Source of the DNA: Bacillus nitratireducens
GTDB lineage: Bacteria; Bacillota; Bacilli; Bacillales; Bacillaceae_G
Direction: 5' to 3'
NCBI RefSeq assembly: GCF_001884135.1
Contig: NZ_MAOC01000026.1
Coordinates: 186,001-250,000 of the forward strand
DNA: 64,000 nt
A program made the position numbers and the translations under genes. Below the pieces are notes generated by a model that saw only the letters and a program-made list of their open reading frames with translations, made no database searches and was not told the DNA's origin. Shown in pieces: positions 7,381 to 15,352 of the stretch (positions within the stretch are counted from its first letter, which is position 1; each line of letters opens with the position of its first letter).

Positions 7381-8602
7381 TAGTATGTGCATATGTAGAA
7401 GAATAATCACGCCAAATTTCATTCATCTTCCGTCTACCAACATCAATCATTGGATTAAATTGAATTGCTGCTTTTTGACGAACAGAGTGAACGTTTTGCA
7501 TTGCTTGTTGTAATTGTTTCTCGACTACGTCACGTTTCTCACTTGCATGTTTAGCAATAGATAGACCTGCAACCTTTCCTTGTGCCATCGCGATTTTCCC
7601 GCTTTCAATTCCAGTAATATTTCCAGCTACAAATAAACCTGGAAGAGGGGTTTCCATTTCTTCTGAATGAAGTGGGACATGTCCGCCTAATTCCGGAATG
7701 TAATGGAAAGGGCATCCTGCTACAGCGGCAAGCTCAGCAAGCGGATATAAACCTCCAGCGATACAAACGAAGTCTGCCTCATATATCTTTTCTGATCCGT
7801 TAATAATATTCCCTTTAGAGTCAATGTTAGCAACACGTACACCCTCAACTTGATCTGTACCGATAATTTCAAGTGCAGCTTTACGGAGATGGAGTGGTGT
7901 CCTGTTTATTTTCATTCCATTATTTGGATAGAAGGTTAATCCAGCTTTTCGAATCCAATCATATTTCATAAAACGGCTACCTATACGCAAAAAAGCAGAA
8001 GGAGCGAGGTGAGCCGCATTTAAAAGAGAGTTCAAAACTTCTTCTGGTTCACCAGCTTTTTGGCTTAACTCACTTTTTTCGGGAAGTACAATATGATCCA
8101 CATTAATTCCAGCTAACTGTAGTTCATTTAAAATAGCGAATGACAAAATGTTAGCACCAATAATGATTCCTTTTTTTCCAACTTGCACGCGATGAACATT
8201 TGTCATAACTTGAGCTGCTCCTATTGACATAACTCCTGGAAGTGTCCAGCCAGGAAGGGGAATAGAATACTCAGCAGCCCCAGTAGCAATGAGTACGAAC
8301 GGTGCTTCTAATGTACCGATATTAGTATGTATGAGCCAAGAGTCCTCATCTTTATCTAAATTAAAGACAGAAACACCGCACCGAATATCGACTGAAAGTG
8401 ATTTTGCTTCTTTGTGAAGGCGTTTGGATTCTTCTATGCCGTTCCACCATTCTCCAGTAGGTTCTTGATGCAATTGTCCGAGCAACCTCCCGCCAGGCTT
8501 CATAAATTCATCAATAACAAGTACGTTAAGTCCAAAATGGGCACAAGAGATAGACGCTGATAATCCTGCTGGTCCTGCGCCAATAATAATTACATCGATC
8601 AT
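7367..8602 (-). CDS. D-hydroxyproline dehydrogenase FAD/NAD-binding subunit (HcnB/LhpE-like)
   Basis: 411-residue flavoprotein with an N-terminal dinucleotide fold GAGPAGLSAS, a second Rossmann region near GKKGIIIGANILS and an FAD-binding GLFVAGNITGIESG near residue 325. It matches the HcnB/OoxA/LhpE class, which works with small Fe-S subunits to oxidise cis-4-hydroxy-D-proline and pass electrons to the membrane chain. Most relatives carry a BFD-like [2Fe-2S] domain at the C-terminus; here that domain is a separate gene at 8928-9200. It overlaps the upstream subunit gene by 4 bases (ATGA). Confidence 0.85.
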   Translation of the reverse strand: MIDVIIIGAGPAGLSASISCAHFGLNVLVIDEFMKPGGRLLGQLHQEPTGEWWNGIEESKRLHKEAKSLSVDIRCGVSVFNLDKDEDSWLIHTNIGTLEAPFVLIATGAAEYSIPLPGWTLPGVMSIGAAQVMTNVHRVQVGKKGIIIGANILSFAILNELQLAGINVDHIVLPEKSELSQKAGEPEEVLNSLLNAAHLAPSAFLRIGSRFMKYDWIRKAGLTFYPNNGMKINRTPLHLRKAALEIIGTDQVEGVRVANIDSKGNIINGSEKIYEADFVCIAGGLYPLAELAAVAGCPFHYIPELGGHVPLHSEEMETPLPGLFVAGNITGIESGKIAMAQGKVAGLSIAKHASEKRDVVEKQLQQAMQNVHSVRQKAAIQFNPMIDVGRRKMNEIWRDYSSTYAHTKKSC

Positions 8603-8931
8603 CGCTTTTTCACCATCTCTCTCACGATATTCGGACGCTGTTTTCCACTTTCAACAACCATATTGTCTTCTACAACAGTTAAGCATGCTCTTACGTTCGT
8701 TTGATTATTTACTGTCACGCGGCATTCTGAGCAATGTCCGATATTACAATAAATACCTCGTGGTGTCCCGCTATCTTCATGGACCCTTAACGTTCGTATT
8801 CCGTTTGCTAGCAGGGCAGCAGCTATCGTTTCGTGTCCATAAGCTTCGTATTGTTGACTGTTAAATTGAAAAGTGATGCGTTCACTATTATTTAAACTAC
8901 CTAAAATAGGGTGATCTGTAATTCTACTCAT
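8599..8931 (-). CDS. [2Fe-2S] ferredoxin-like subunit of D-hydroxyproline dehydrogenase (HcnA/LhpF-like)
   Basis: 110 residues. The plant-type ferredoxin cluster motif is visible as YCNIGHCSECRV (Cys-x5-Cys-x2-Cys) with a fourth Cys in VRACLTVVE. This is the small HcnA-type subunit that carries electrons from the flavin subunit. Overlaps both neighbours by 4 bases, typical of subunits made in fixed ratio. Middle gene of a three-gene operon read from the sigma-54 promoter at 9239-9254. Confidence 0.86.
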   Translation of the reverse strand: MSRITDHPILGSLNNSERITFQFNSQQYEAYGHETIAAALLANGIRTLRVHEDSGTPRGIYCNIGHCSECRVTVNNQTNVRACLTVVEDNMVVESGKQRPNIVREMVKKR

Positions 8932-9200
8932 TTACTTTCACCTACCGCTCCAAAAGTAACCGCACGTATTGGTGGTTGATATTTTAAAGGTATTTCATTA
9001 GGTGTTAAGTCAGGGTTTGCATTTTCAATCATTCGATCTATCATCATTCTACATGTGCGGCCACCGCAAAATCCCATGCCAGCACGTGTTCTTAGTTTTA
9101 ATTCTCTTGCCGAGCATTTATATTCAGCAATTGTTGATTGAAGTTGTCCGTATGTAACTTCTTCACAACGACAAACAATTAAGTTCTCTTTATTCGTCAT
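8928..9200 (-). CDS. Stand-alone BFD-like [2Fe-2S] subunit
   Basis: 90 residues. The N-terminal VCRCEEVTYGQL and later GFCGGRTCRMM give the four-Cys BFD-like [2Fe-2S] pattern. In other bacteria this domain is usually the C-terminus of the HcnB/LhpE flavoprotein; here it is the first gene of the operon. The start has a strong GAGGAGGAA site (about 9208-9216). The 3' end overlaps the next gene by 4 bases. Confidence 0.85.
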   Translation of the reverse strand: MTNKENLIVCRCEEVTYGQLQSTIAEYKCSARELKLRTRAGMGFCGGRTCRMMIDRMIENANPDLTPNEIPLKYQPPIRAVTFGAVGESK

Positions 9201-9238
9201 ATGTATTCCTCCTCTAGTTCGGTTTGCACAAATTATTA

Positions 9239-9254
9239 TGCAAAAACTATGCCA
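9239..9254 (-). promoter_or_regulatory. Sigma-54 (-24/-12) promoter of the dehydrogenase subunit operon
   Basis: Read on the minus strand: TGGCAT, five bases, TTGCA. This is one mismatch from the sigma-54 consensus TGGCAC-N5-TTGCA, about 40 bases before the ATG of the BFD-like gene. The activator gene lies directly upstream (9425-11086). Confidence 0.85.
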
Positions 9255-9271
9255 ATATAGAGGAGGAGGGG

Positions 9272-9428
9272 TTATCCCGCTATTTGTGGGCAGTAAGACC
9301 CCGCCTCAAAATTCAGTGAAAGCAAAGAAGTTAGGTGGGGGTCGGGCTGCCCGGAAAAGCCCGATTGGTGAGGGCTGATAATCAAGTGGGGATGAACAAA
9401 ACCCCCACTGATTAAAGTTTCACTTTAT
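9272..9428 (-). repeat. bcr1-type B. cereus group repeat, full length
   Basis: About 157 bp, matching from memory the bcr1 mobile repeat of the B. cereus group (usual length near 155 bp). Read on the minus strand it begins ATAAAGTGAAAC, contains CAGTGGGGGTTTT and the inverted-repeat-rich centre, and ends AAATAGCGGGATAA. The regulator's stop codon (9425-9427) lies inside its first five bases. No matching TTTAT/ATAAA copy is seen at the other end (9272). A related miniature copy is at 16829-16887. Confidence 0.8.
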
Positions 9429-11086
9429 TGTAACCCCAGTCTTTTTAAACGGTTATATAAAGTGGCCCTCGTTACGCCGAGTTGTTTCGCACATTCTAAT
9501 TTATTACCATCTAAAATGCGTAAAGCTCTTTCAATTACCTTCTTCTCGTGCTCATCCATTTCTTCTTGTAAAGAAAGAATCGTATTATTGTTGCTGAGTA
9601 ATAGGGATTGAGCTGTATGATTGTCTAAAGTTTCATTTGTATGAAATGGTAAATATTCTTGTTTAATAATGCCGTCTGTCGCAAATACGACGAGTCGTTC
9701 AACTACGTTTCGGAGCTCGCGAATATTACCAGGCCAATTGTAATGAAGTAGTTCATGCATAATATTTGAAGGTAAGTCTCGAATTGGTCTGTTATAGTTT
9801 ATTGAAAAATCGTTTAAGAATGAGTATGTTAATTCGATAATATCCTCTCGTCTTTCGCGTAGTGGCGGAATATGCAAGCTAACTACATTTAAGCGATAGT
9901 ATAAATCTTCTCGGAAAGTTCCTTTTTTCATTTCTTCTTGTAAATCACGATTTGTAGCAGCGATAATGCGGAAATCAATATTTATTTCTTTTTCTCCACC
10001 AACTCGGTAATACTTTCGTTCTTGCAGTACACGCAAAAGTTTCACTTGCATATCGAGAGGCATTTCGCCTATTTCATCAAGGAATAAAGTACCGCCTTGC
10101 GCGAGCTCAATTTTCCCTTTCTTACCTTTACTATTTGCACCAGAAAACGCCCCGCGCTCGTAACCGAATAGTTCACTTTCAAATAACGCTTCTGGGATTG
10201 CACCGCAGTTGATCGAAATGAAAGGGGCATTTGCTGTCTCACTTGCTTCATGAATTGCTTTCGCAAATACTTCTTTTCCAACACCGCTTTCACCAAGTAT
10301 TAAAACCGTTGATTTTACCGAACAAACCTTTCTAGCTAATTGAATCGTTCTTTGTATAACAGGGCTTTTTCCATTCATCGCTTGGAAAGGATCAGATGTA
10401 TCTTTATATTTTGCTACTTCTTGCTCTAATCGGTGCATTTCATGTGACATATTAAATAGTTTTTCATTCAATACAACTTGATTTGTCACATCTGTTTCTG
10501 AAACGACTGCTCCTATAATTTCATCGTTACAATAAACGGGATTTGAATTAATTAATACGAACAAGTCCGGCCGAGGCTGATGGAATTGAGCGATTATGCT
10601 TTTTCCGTCATGTAATGATTGTAAAATTTCTAAATCTTTATAATCAAAAAATCGAGTGATTGGTTGCCCGATAATTTCATTATGGTTGACTGAAAAAATT
10701 TTTTCGGCGCCATCCGTCCAAGTGCGAACGCATTCTTTATCATCGATGACTGTAACAGAGGAATCAGTTGTTTGAATAACAGTATTATAAAAAGCTTGTA
10801 GTTCATTGTAATACTTATAAAGAAACGGAATCATTTGCTGAGCAGTTATACAGCATATAGGTTCTTGAGTTTCGTTTATAATAACGACCGCTGAATAGCT
10901 AGAAAAGGCTTCGATTAAAGCATTGAAAGAGTCATTTTCATATATAACTGCACAACTCCATTCTTCAGTAGATGAATGGATGTAATAAAATTTGTCACCT
11001 ACCTGTTTCATGCGTTTAAACATACTTGTACGATCGATTGATAAAATTTTTATAAACTCTTTTATTGTTGGAAATGAAAATGTCAT
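9425..11086 (-). CDS. Sigma-54-dependent activator of the hydroxyproline genes
   Basis: 553 residues. An N-terminal sensing part (1-110) is followed by a PAS domain (about 115-205). The AAA+ sigma-54 interaction domain (about 230-460) has Walker A GESGVGKE, a GAFSGA loop in place of the usual GAFTGA, and Walker B GGTLFLDEIGE. A C-terminal Fis-type helix-turn-helix reads CAKQLGVTRATLYNRLKRL. The gene lies between two operons with -24/-12 promoters, so it most likely activates both when it senses hydroxyproline or a pathway product. The GAFSGA variant keeps a hydroxyl side chain and should still work. Confidence 0.9.
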   Translation of the reverse strand: MTFSFPTIKEFIKILSIDRTSMFKRMKQVGDKFYYIHSSTEEWSCAVIYENDSFNALIEAFSSYSAVVIINETQEPICCITAQQMIPFLYKYYNELQAFYNTVIQTTDSSVTVIDDKECVRTWTDGAEKIFSVNHNEIIGQPITRFFDYKDLEILQSLHDGKSIIAQFHQPRPDLFVLINSNPVYCNDEIIGAVVSETDVTNQVVLNEKLFNMSHEMHRLEQEVAKYKDTSDPFQAMNGKSPVIQRTIQLARKVCSVKSTVLILGESGVGKEVFAKAIHEASETANAPFISINCGAIPEALFESELFGYERGAFSGANSKGKKGKIELAQGGTLFLDEIGEMPLDMQVKLLRVLQERKYYRVGGEKEINIDFRIIAATNRDLQEEMKKGTFREDLYYRLNVVSLHIPPLRERREDIIELTYSFLNDFSINYNRPIRDLPSNIMHELLHYNWPGNIRELRNVVERLVVFATDGIIKQEYLPFHTNETLDNHTAQSLLLSNNNTILSLQEEMDEHEKKVIERALRILDGNKLECAKQLGVTRATLYNRLKRLGLQ

Positions 11087-11210
11087 AATGTCCTCCTGAT
11101 ATGTAAAAAAATTTAGACAGTGATAAAAAAATAATACACCTATTTACGATAAATTTAAAATATTTTTACAAATAAAAATTATTTCATATAAATAGTTCTG
11201 CATGTAGAGT

Positions 11211-11226
11211 TGGCACACCATTTGCA
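11211..11226 (+). promoter_or_regulatory. Sigma-54 (-24/-12) promoter of the epimerase operon
   Basis: TGGCAC (11211-11216), five bases, TTGCA (11222-11226): an exact consensus match, 42 bases before the GTG start at 11268. Upstream DNA to 11100 is very A/T-rich, and I could not define a clear activator binding site there. Confidence 0.92.
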
Positions 11227-11267
11227 TAAATAGAAAGTGAGAGATTTAGGAGAAAGGGGGGTGCTAT

Positions 11268-12443
11268 GTGAGACACTGTGACGTTTTAATAATAGGCGGT
11301 GGTATTATAGGCTGTTCTATCGCGTATTACACATCAAAATACGAAAGAGACGTAACAATCATTGAAAAAGGAGAATTTGTTAGTGGGACGTCTTCACGGT
11401 GTGATGGTAACATTTTGGCTATTGATAAAGACCCTGGGTTTGATAGTCAAATGTCATTAGTAAGTCAAAAATTAGTAACAGAATTAAGTGAAGAATTGGA
11501 GCACTCATTTGAATATAGGGCGCCAGGAAGTATTCTCGTTTGTGAATCAGACGAAGAGATGGAGGCAGCGCAGCAATGGGTGAATCGTCAAAAAGAAGCT
11601 GGTTTACCGTTTCGAATGCTTGATCGGCAAGATATAAGAGAAGAATCGCCATTTTTTGCGGATGATTTATTAGGTGGTTTAGAATGCGCAACCGATTCGA
11701 CTGTAAATCCATATCTTCTTGCTTTTTCACTTCTTGCAGAATCGAAGAAATTTGGTACGAAAGCTTTTAATCATACAGAAGTAAAAGAAATGAAAAGAGA
11801 TATAGACGGTTCCTTTATTGTAGAAACGACAAATGGGACGTTTACTGCGAAGCAAGTGGTGAACGCAGCCGGTGTGTGGGCTCCTAAAATCGGGCAAATG
11901 TTAGATGTAAATATCCCAATTGAACCGAGAAAGGGGCATATTATTGTAGCTTCCAGGCAACAACACGTTGGCTGCCGTAAAGTAATGGAATTTGGTTATT
12001 TGATTTCTAAATTTGGCGGAAAACGAAAAGTGGATGCTTTAACTGAGAAATATGGGGTAGCTCTTGTATTTGAACCGACAGAAAGCCAAAATTTTTTAAT
12101 TGGTAGTAGTAGAGAGTTTGTAGGGTTTCATACGAGGATAAATAACGAGGTCATTAAATGTATTGCAAATAGAGCAATTCGTTTTTATCCGAAAATGGCA
12201 GATATGATGGTGATTCGTTCATATGCTGGATTACGCCCTTGGACAGAAGATCATTTGCCGATCATTTCACGTGTGGAACATATTCCGAACTACTTTATAG
12301 CAGCAGGACATGAAGGTGATGGAATTAGTCTTGCGGCAGTTACTGGGAAAGTGATTGAGGAGTTATTAAATGAAAAAGAAACAATCATTCCTATTGAACC
12401 ACTTCGTTTGAGTCGTTTTACAGAAAGGGTGTTAAACGGATGA
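11268..12443 (+). CDS. DadA-like FAD oxidoreductase, D-hydroxyproline dehydrogenase substrate subunit (LhpB-like)
   Basis: 391-residue glycine-oxidase/DadA-family flavoprotein. The N-terminal Rossmann motif is IIGGGIIGCSIAYY with the acidic end at VTIIEKGEF; the C-terminal FAD region reads GLRPWTEDHLPII and AAGHEGDGISLA. It is likely the catalytic subunit oxidising cis-4-hydroxy-D-proline to pyrroline-4-hydroxy-2-carboxylate, working with the three subunits at 7367-9200. GTG start with a purine-rich AGGAGAAAGGGG site. Overlaps the epimerase gene by 4 bases. Confidence 0.85.
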   Translation: MRHCDVLIIGGGIIGCSIAYYTSKYERDVTIIEKGEFVSGTSSRCDGNILAIDKDPGFDSQMSLVSQKLVTELSEELEHSFEYRAPGSILVCESDEEMEAAQQWVNRQKEAGLPFRMLDRQDIREESPFFADDLLGGLECATDSTVNPYLLAFSLLAESKKFGTKAFNHTEVKEMKRDIDGSFIVETTNGTFTAKQVVNAAGVWAPKIGQMLDVNIPIEPRKGHIIVASRQQHVGCRKVMEFGYLISKFGGKRKVDALTEKYGVALVFEPTESQNFLIGSSREFVGFHTRINNEVIKCIANRAIRFYPKMADMMVIRSYAGLRPWTEDHLPIISRVEHIPNYFIAAGHEGDGISLAAVTGKVIEELLNEKETIIPIEPLRLSRFTERVLNG

Positions 12444-13477
12444 GGTCACAAAGAGTCTTTACGACGATTGATACACATACGGGCGGGAATCCTACGAGGA
12501 CATTAATTAGCGGACTTCCTAAGTTAATTGGAGAGACGATGGCAGAGAAGATGTTACATATGAAAAAGGAGTATGACTGGATTCGCAAATTGTTAATGAA
12601 TGAGCCACGTGGTCATGATGTAATGTCAGGAGCACTATTAACAGATCCGTGTCATCCTGAAGCTGATATAGGTGTTATATACATAGAGACAGGTGGATAT
12701 TTACCGATGTGTGGCCACGATACAATCGGTGTATGTACAGCTTTAGTTGAATCAGGTTTAATTCCAGTAATTGAACCGGTTACTTCTTTAAAGCTAGATA
12801 CGCCAGCTGGCTTAGTTGAAGTGGATATTTCTGTTCAAGATGGGAAAGCGAAAGAAGTCTCCTTCTGTAACATACCGGCTTTTTTACTGAAAAATATTTC
12901 TGTACACGTCGAAGAAATTGGAACTGTAGAGGCGGATATTGCGTATGGAGGGAATTTTTATGCCATTATCGATGCGAAGTCAGTAGGTTTAGAGTTAGTA
13001 CCAGAAAACGCATCTACAATCATTGATAAGGCGATTCATATTAGAAATACAATTAATGAGAAGTTTGAAATCATTCATCCAGAGTATTCGTTTATAAGAG
13101 GATTAACACATGTTGAATTTTATACAGATCCTACTCATGAAAGTGCGCATGTGAAAAATACAGTTGTTGTTCCGCCAGGAGGAATTGATCGATCTCCATG
13201 TGGCACAGGAACATCAGCGAAGTTAGCTGTATTATACGCTCATAAAAAAATTGATATCGATGAAGAATTTGTTCATGAGAGTATTGTAGGTTCTTTATTT
13301 AAAGGGTGTGTTATGAATACAACATATGTAGAAAATATTGAAGCTGTAGTCACGAAAATTACGGGATCAGCTTGGCTTATGGGTATGCATAGATTTTTTT
13401 ACAATGAAAAGGATCCACTTAAAGAAGGCTTTTTGCTAATTCCGCCGATGGAACATGAAACGGAGGATGTAAAATGA
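12440..13477 (+). CDS. 4-hydroxyproline 2-epimerase (proline racemase family)
   Basis: 345 residues. Both catalytic cysteines of the family are present: MCGHDTIG (about residue 91) and DRSPCGTGTSAK (about residue 255). A Cys-Cys pair indicates a racemase or epimerase and not a trans-3-hydroxyproline dehydratase. It would convert trans-4-hydroxy-L-proline to cis-4-hydroxy-D-proline, the first pathway step. Overlaps both neighbours by 4 bases. Epimerase is preferred over proline racemase because the dehydrogenase, deaminase and semialdehyde dehydrogenase of the hydroxyproline route surround it. Confidence 0.9.
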   Translation: MRSQRVFTTIDTHTGGNPTRTLISGLPKLIGETMAEKMLHMKKEYDWIRKLLMNEPRGHDVMSGALLTDPCHPEADIGVIYIETGGYLPMCGHDTIGVCTALVESGLIPVIEPVTSLKLDTPAGLVEVDISVQDGKAKEVSFCNIPAFLLKNISVHVEEIGTVEADIAYGGNFYAIIDAKSVGLELVPENASTIIDKAIHIRNTINEKFEIIHPEYSFIRGLTHVEFYTDPTHESAHVKNTVVVPPGGIDRSPCGTGTSAKLAVLYAHKKIDIDEEFVHESIVGSLFKGCVMNTTYVENIEAVVTKITGSAWLMGMHRFFYNEKDPLKEGFLLIPPMEHETEDVK

Positions 13478-14415
13478 ACATTCAAAAAATGTATACAGCA
13501 GTAGACGTACACGTAAATGGCGAGGCATTTCGTGTAATGAAAGACGTACCATGTAAATACTACTACAGTTTGGAGCAATTAAATGAACAATTTTCAGGTG
13601 AATTAGCAGAAGAAATGAAGCTTTTATTAAATGAACCACGTGGTTTCATCGGTTTAAATGGATGTATTGTCGTTCCTTCTATTCATAATGAAGTGGATGC
13701 AGCTGTATTGTTTTTTAATCATGAAGGATCCATTCCTCTTCATTACGGAGGCATTGTCGCAGTAATAACGATGTTACTAGAAAGCGGGTATTTAAAAAAG
13801 AGAGCGTCAAATCAATACAAAATCGAAACGCTATCTGGCATATTTTCAGTGGATGCATATGTAGAGAATGATGAAGTTGTATCTGTTTCGTTTGAAAGCA
13901 AACTATGTTATATGATTGAGAAAAATTTAAAGGTTGGTAATTTAAATTACTCTCTCATACAGGCAGATAAAGTATATGCAGTTGTAGAAAAGGATACGTA
14001 TTCGCCAGAAATCAGTATTGAAAACATCTCTAAATTAAAAAAATGGGGTGAAGCTACACTTCAAACTATACAAAAACAGTCATTAATAAAAAGACTTATT
14101 TTAGTAGATTCTATGCAAAAAGAAAAGAACCATATAAAGTCGATTACATTTCATGAAGATAACTTTATAGTGCGTTCACCAGGTTTTGTTTCTACTATTG
14201 TGTCTTATGTTCATGCTTTATTTAAAAATGAATATATAGCGGATAAACCTTTTAAAAATGAAAGTATTTTTAATAGCTTTATAACAGTAGAAAAAGTGAA
14301 GAAAGAAGAACTCGGATACATTTTTCGATTTGAAAGTAGAGGGTTTATTACAGGTATGCAAACATTTATATTAGATCCTACAGATCCGTTTCCAACAGGT
14401 TTCTTATTAAAATAA
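13474..14415 (+). CDS. Proline racemase-like protein lacking both catalytic cysteines (probable pseudoenzyme)
   Basis: 313 residues, similar to the preceding epimerase along its whole length: shared LLNEPRG, an ESG after site 1, an RSP before site 2, and GF(I)TGM-like and GFLL endings. At site 1 the epimerase's PMCGHDT becomes PLHYGGI, and at site 2 RSPCGTGT becomes RSPGFVST. Both acid/base cysteines and the substrate-binding GTGT are therefore lost. The frame is intact and coupled by ATGA overlap, so it is expressed. It may be a structural partner of the epimerase, a regulator, or an enzyme with changed chemistry. Confidence 0.85.
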   Translation: MNIQKMYTAVDVHVNGEAFRVMKDVPCKYYYSLEQLNEQFSGELAEEMKLLLNEPRGFIGLNGCIVVPSIHNEVDAAVLFFNHEGSIPLHYGGIVAVITMLLESGYLKKRASNQYKIETLSGIFSVDAYVENDEVVSVSFESKLCYMIEKNLKVGNLNYSLIQADKVYAVVEKDTYSPEISIENISKLKKWGEATLQTIQKQSLIKRLILVDSMQKEKNHIKSITFHEDNFIVRSPGFVSTIVSYVHALFKNEYIADKPFKNESIFNSFITVEKVKKEELGYIFRFESRGFITGMQTFILDPTDPFPTGFLLK

Positions 14416-14437
14416 TATGTTAAAGGGAGAGATAAAG

Positions 14438-15334
14438 ATGCAAAATATTAAAGGGGCATTTCCAGTATTAATAACACCAATGGATGAGTTTCAAGAGGTT
14501 GATTGGAAAGGTGTAAAGCAAAACGTAAACTACTTTATTGAGAAAAAAGTAGCTGGAATTATTATTAATGGAAGTACGGGAGAATTTGTTAGTTTATCAA
14601 AAGAAGAACGATTTAACATGGTAGAAACAGTATTAAAAGAAGTTGATGGCCGTATTCCAGTTATTGTTGGAACTGCTGCGGAGACGACGAAAGAAACGAT
14701 TGAATATACGAAACATGCAGAAGCGCACGGAGCGGATTGTGCATTAATTATAAACTCTTACTATTGTAAACCGAAGGAAGAGGAGATTTATTTTCATTTT
14801 AAAGAAATCTCAAACGCTGTAAATATACCAATTATGCTATACAATAACCCATTTACTTCTGGTGTTGATATGAGCGCAGAGCTAATGCTCCGTATTGGAA
14901 AAGAGTGTGAAAATGTTACACATATTAAAGAATCTAGCGGAGATATTCGAAAAGCGAGAGATTTAGTAAGACAAGGCGAAGGTGCTTTTCAAGTTTTCTG
15001 CGGATCTGAAGATTTAGTTATGGAATCTTATTTAGTTGGTGCCTCGGGATGGGTTTCAGTAGCAGGAAATATCGTTCCAGGTCTCGTTACGAAAATGTAT
15101 GAGCATTTTCAAAATGGTGAATTAGAAAAAGCATGGGAAATAAATGATGCTATTTTACCTCTTTGCGAGTTCCTTGAAGGGTCAGGGAAATATGTACAAA
15201 TCGTTAAACGCTCAATGGAATTACATGGGCAAGTCGGGGGACCTTCACGTTATCCGAGACTCGGATTAACTGAAGAAGAAGATCAAAAGCTTCAAACGAT
15301 TTTATCAGAAATTGCAGCTCATGCAGCTGTTTAA
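14438..15334 (+). CDS. Pyrroline-4-hydroxy-2-carboxylate deaminase (DapA family)
   Basis: 298-residue TIM-barrel protein of the DHDPS/N-acetylneuraminate lyase family, starting MQNIKGAFPVL behind AAAGGGAGAG. Visible landmarks are NGSTGEFVSLS (dicarboxylate-binding GSTGE), LYNNPF with the conserved Tyr, and HIKESSGD with the Schiff-base Lys. In this operon it should be the deaminase/dehydratase giving alpha-ketoglutarate semialdehyde. DHDPS proper is unlikely given the operon. An in-frame ATG at 14417 is too close to the upstream gene and lacks a binding site. Confidence 0.87.
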   Translation: MQNIKGAFPVLITPMDEFQEVDWKGVKQNVNYFIEKKVAGIIINGSTGEFVSLSKEERFNMVETVLKEVDGRIPVIVGTAAETTKETIEYTKHAEAHGADCALIINSYYCKPKEEEIYFHFKEISNAVNIPIMLYNNPFTSGVDMSAELMLRIGKECENVTHIKESSGDIRKARDLVRQGEGAFQVFCGSEDLVMESYLVGASGWVSVAGNIVPGLVTKMYEHFQNGELEKAWEINDAILPLCEFLEGSGKYVQIVKRSMELHGQVGGPSRYPRLGLTEEEDQKLQTILSEIAAHAAV

Positions 15335-15352
15335 ATAAGGAGGAGAGTATAT

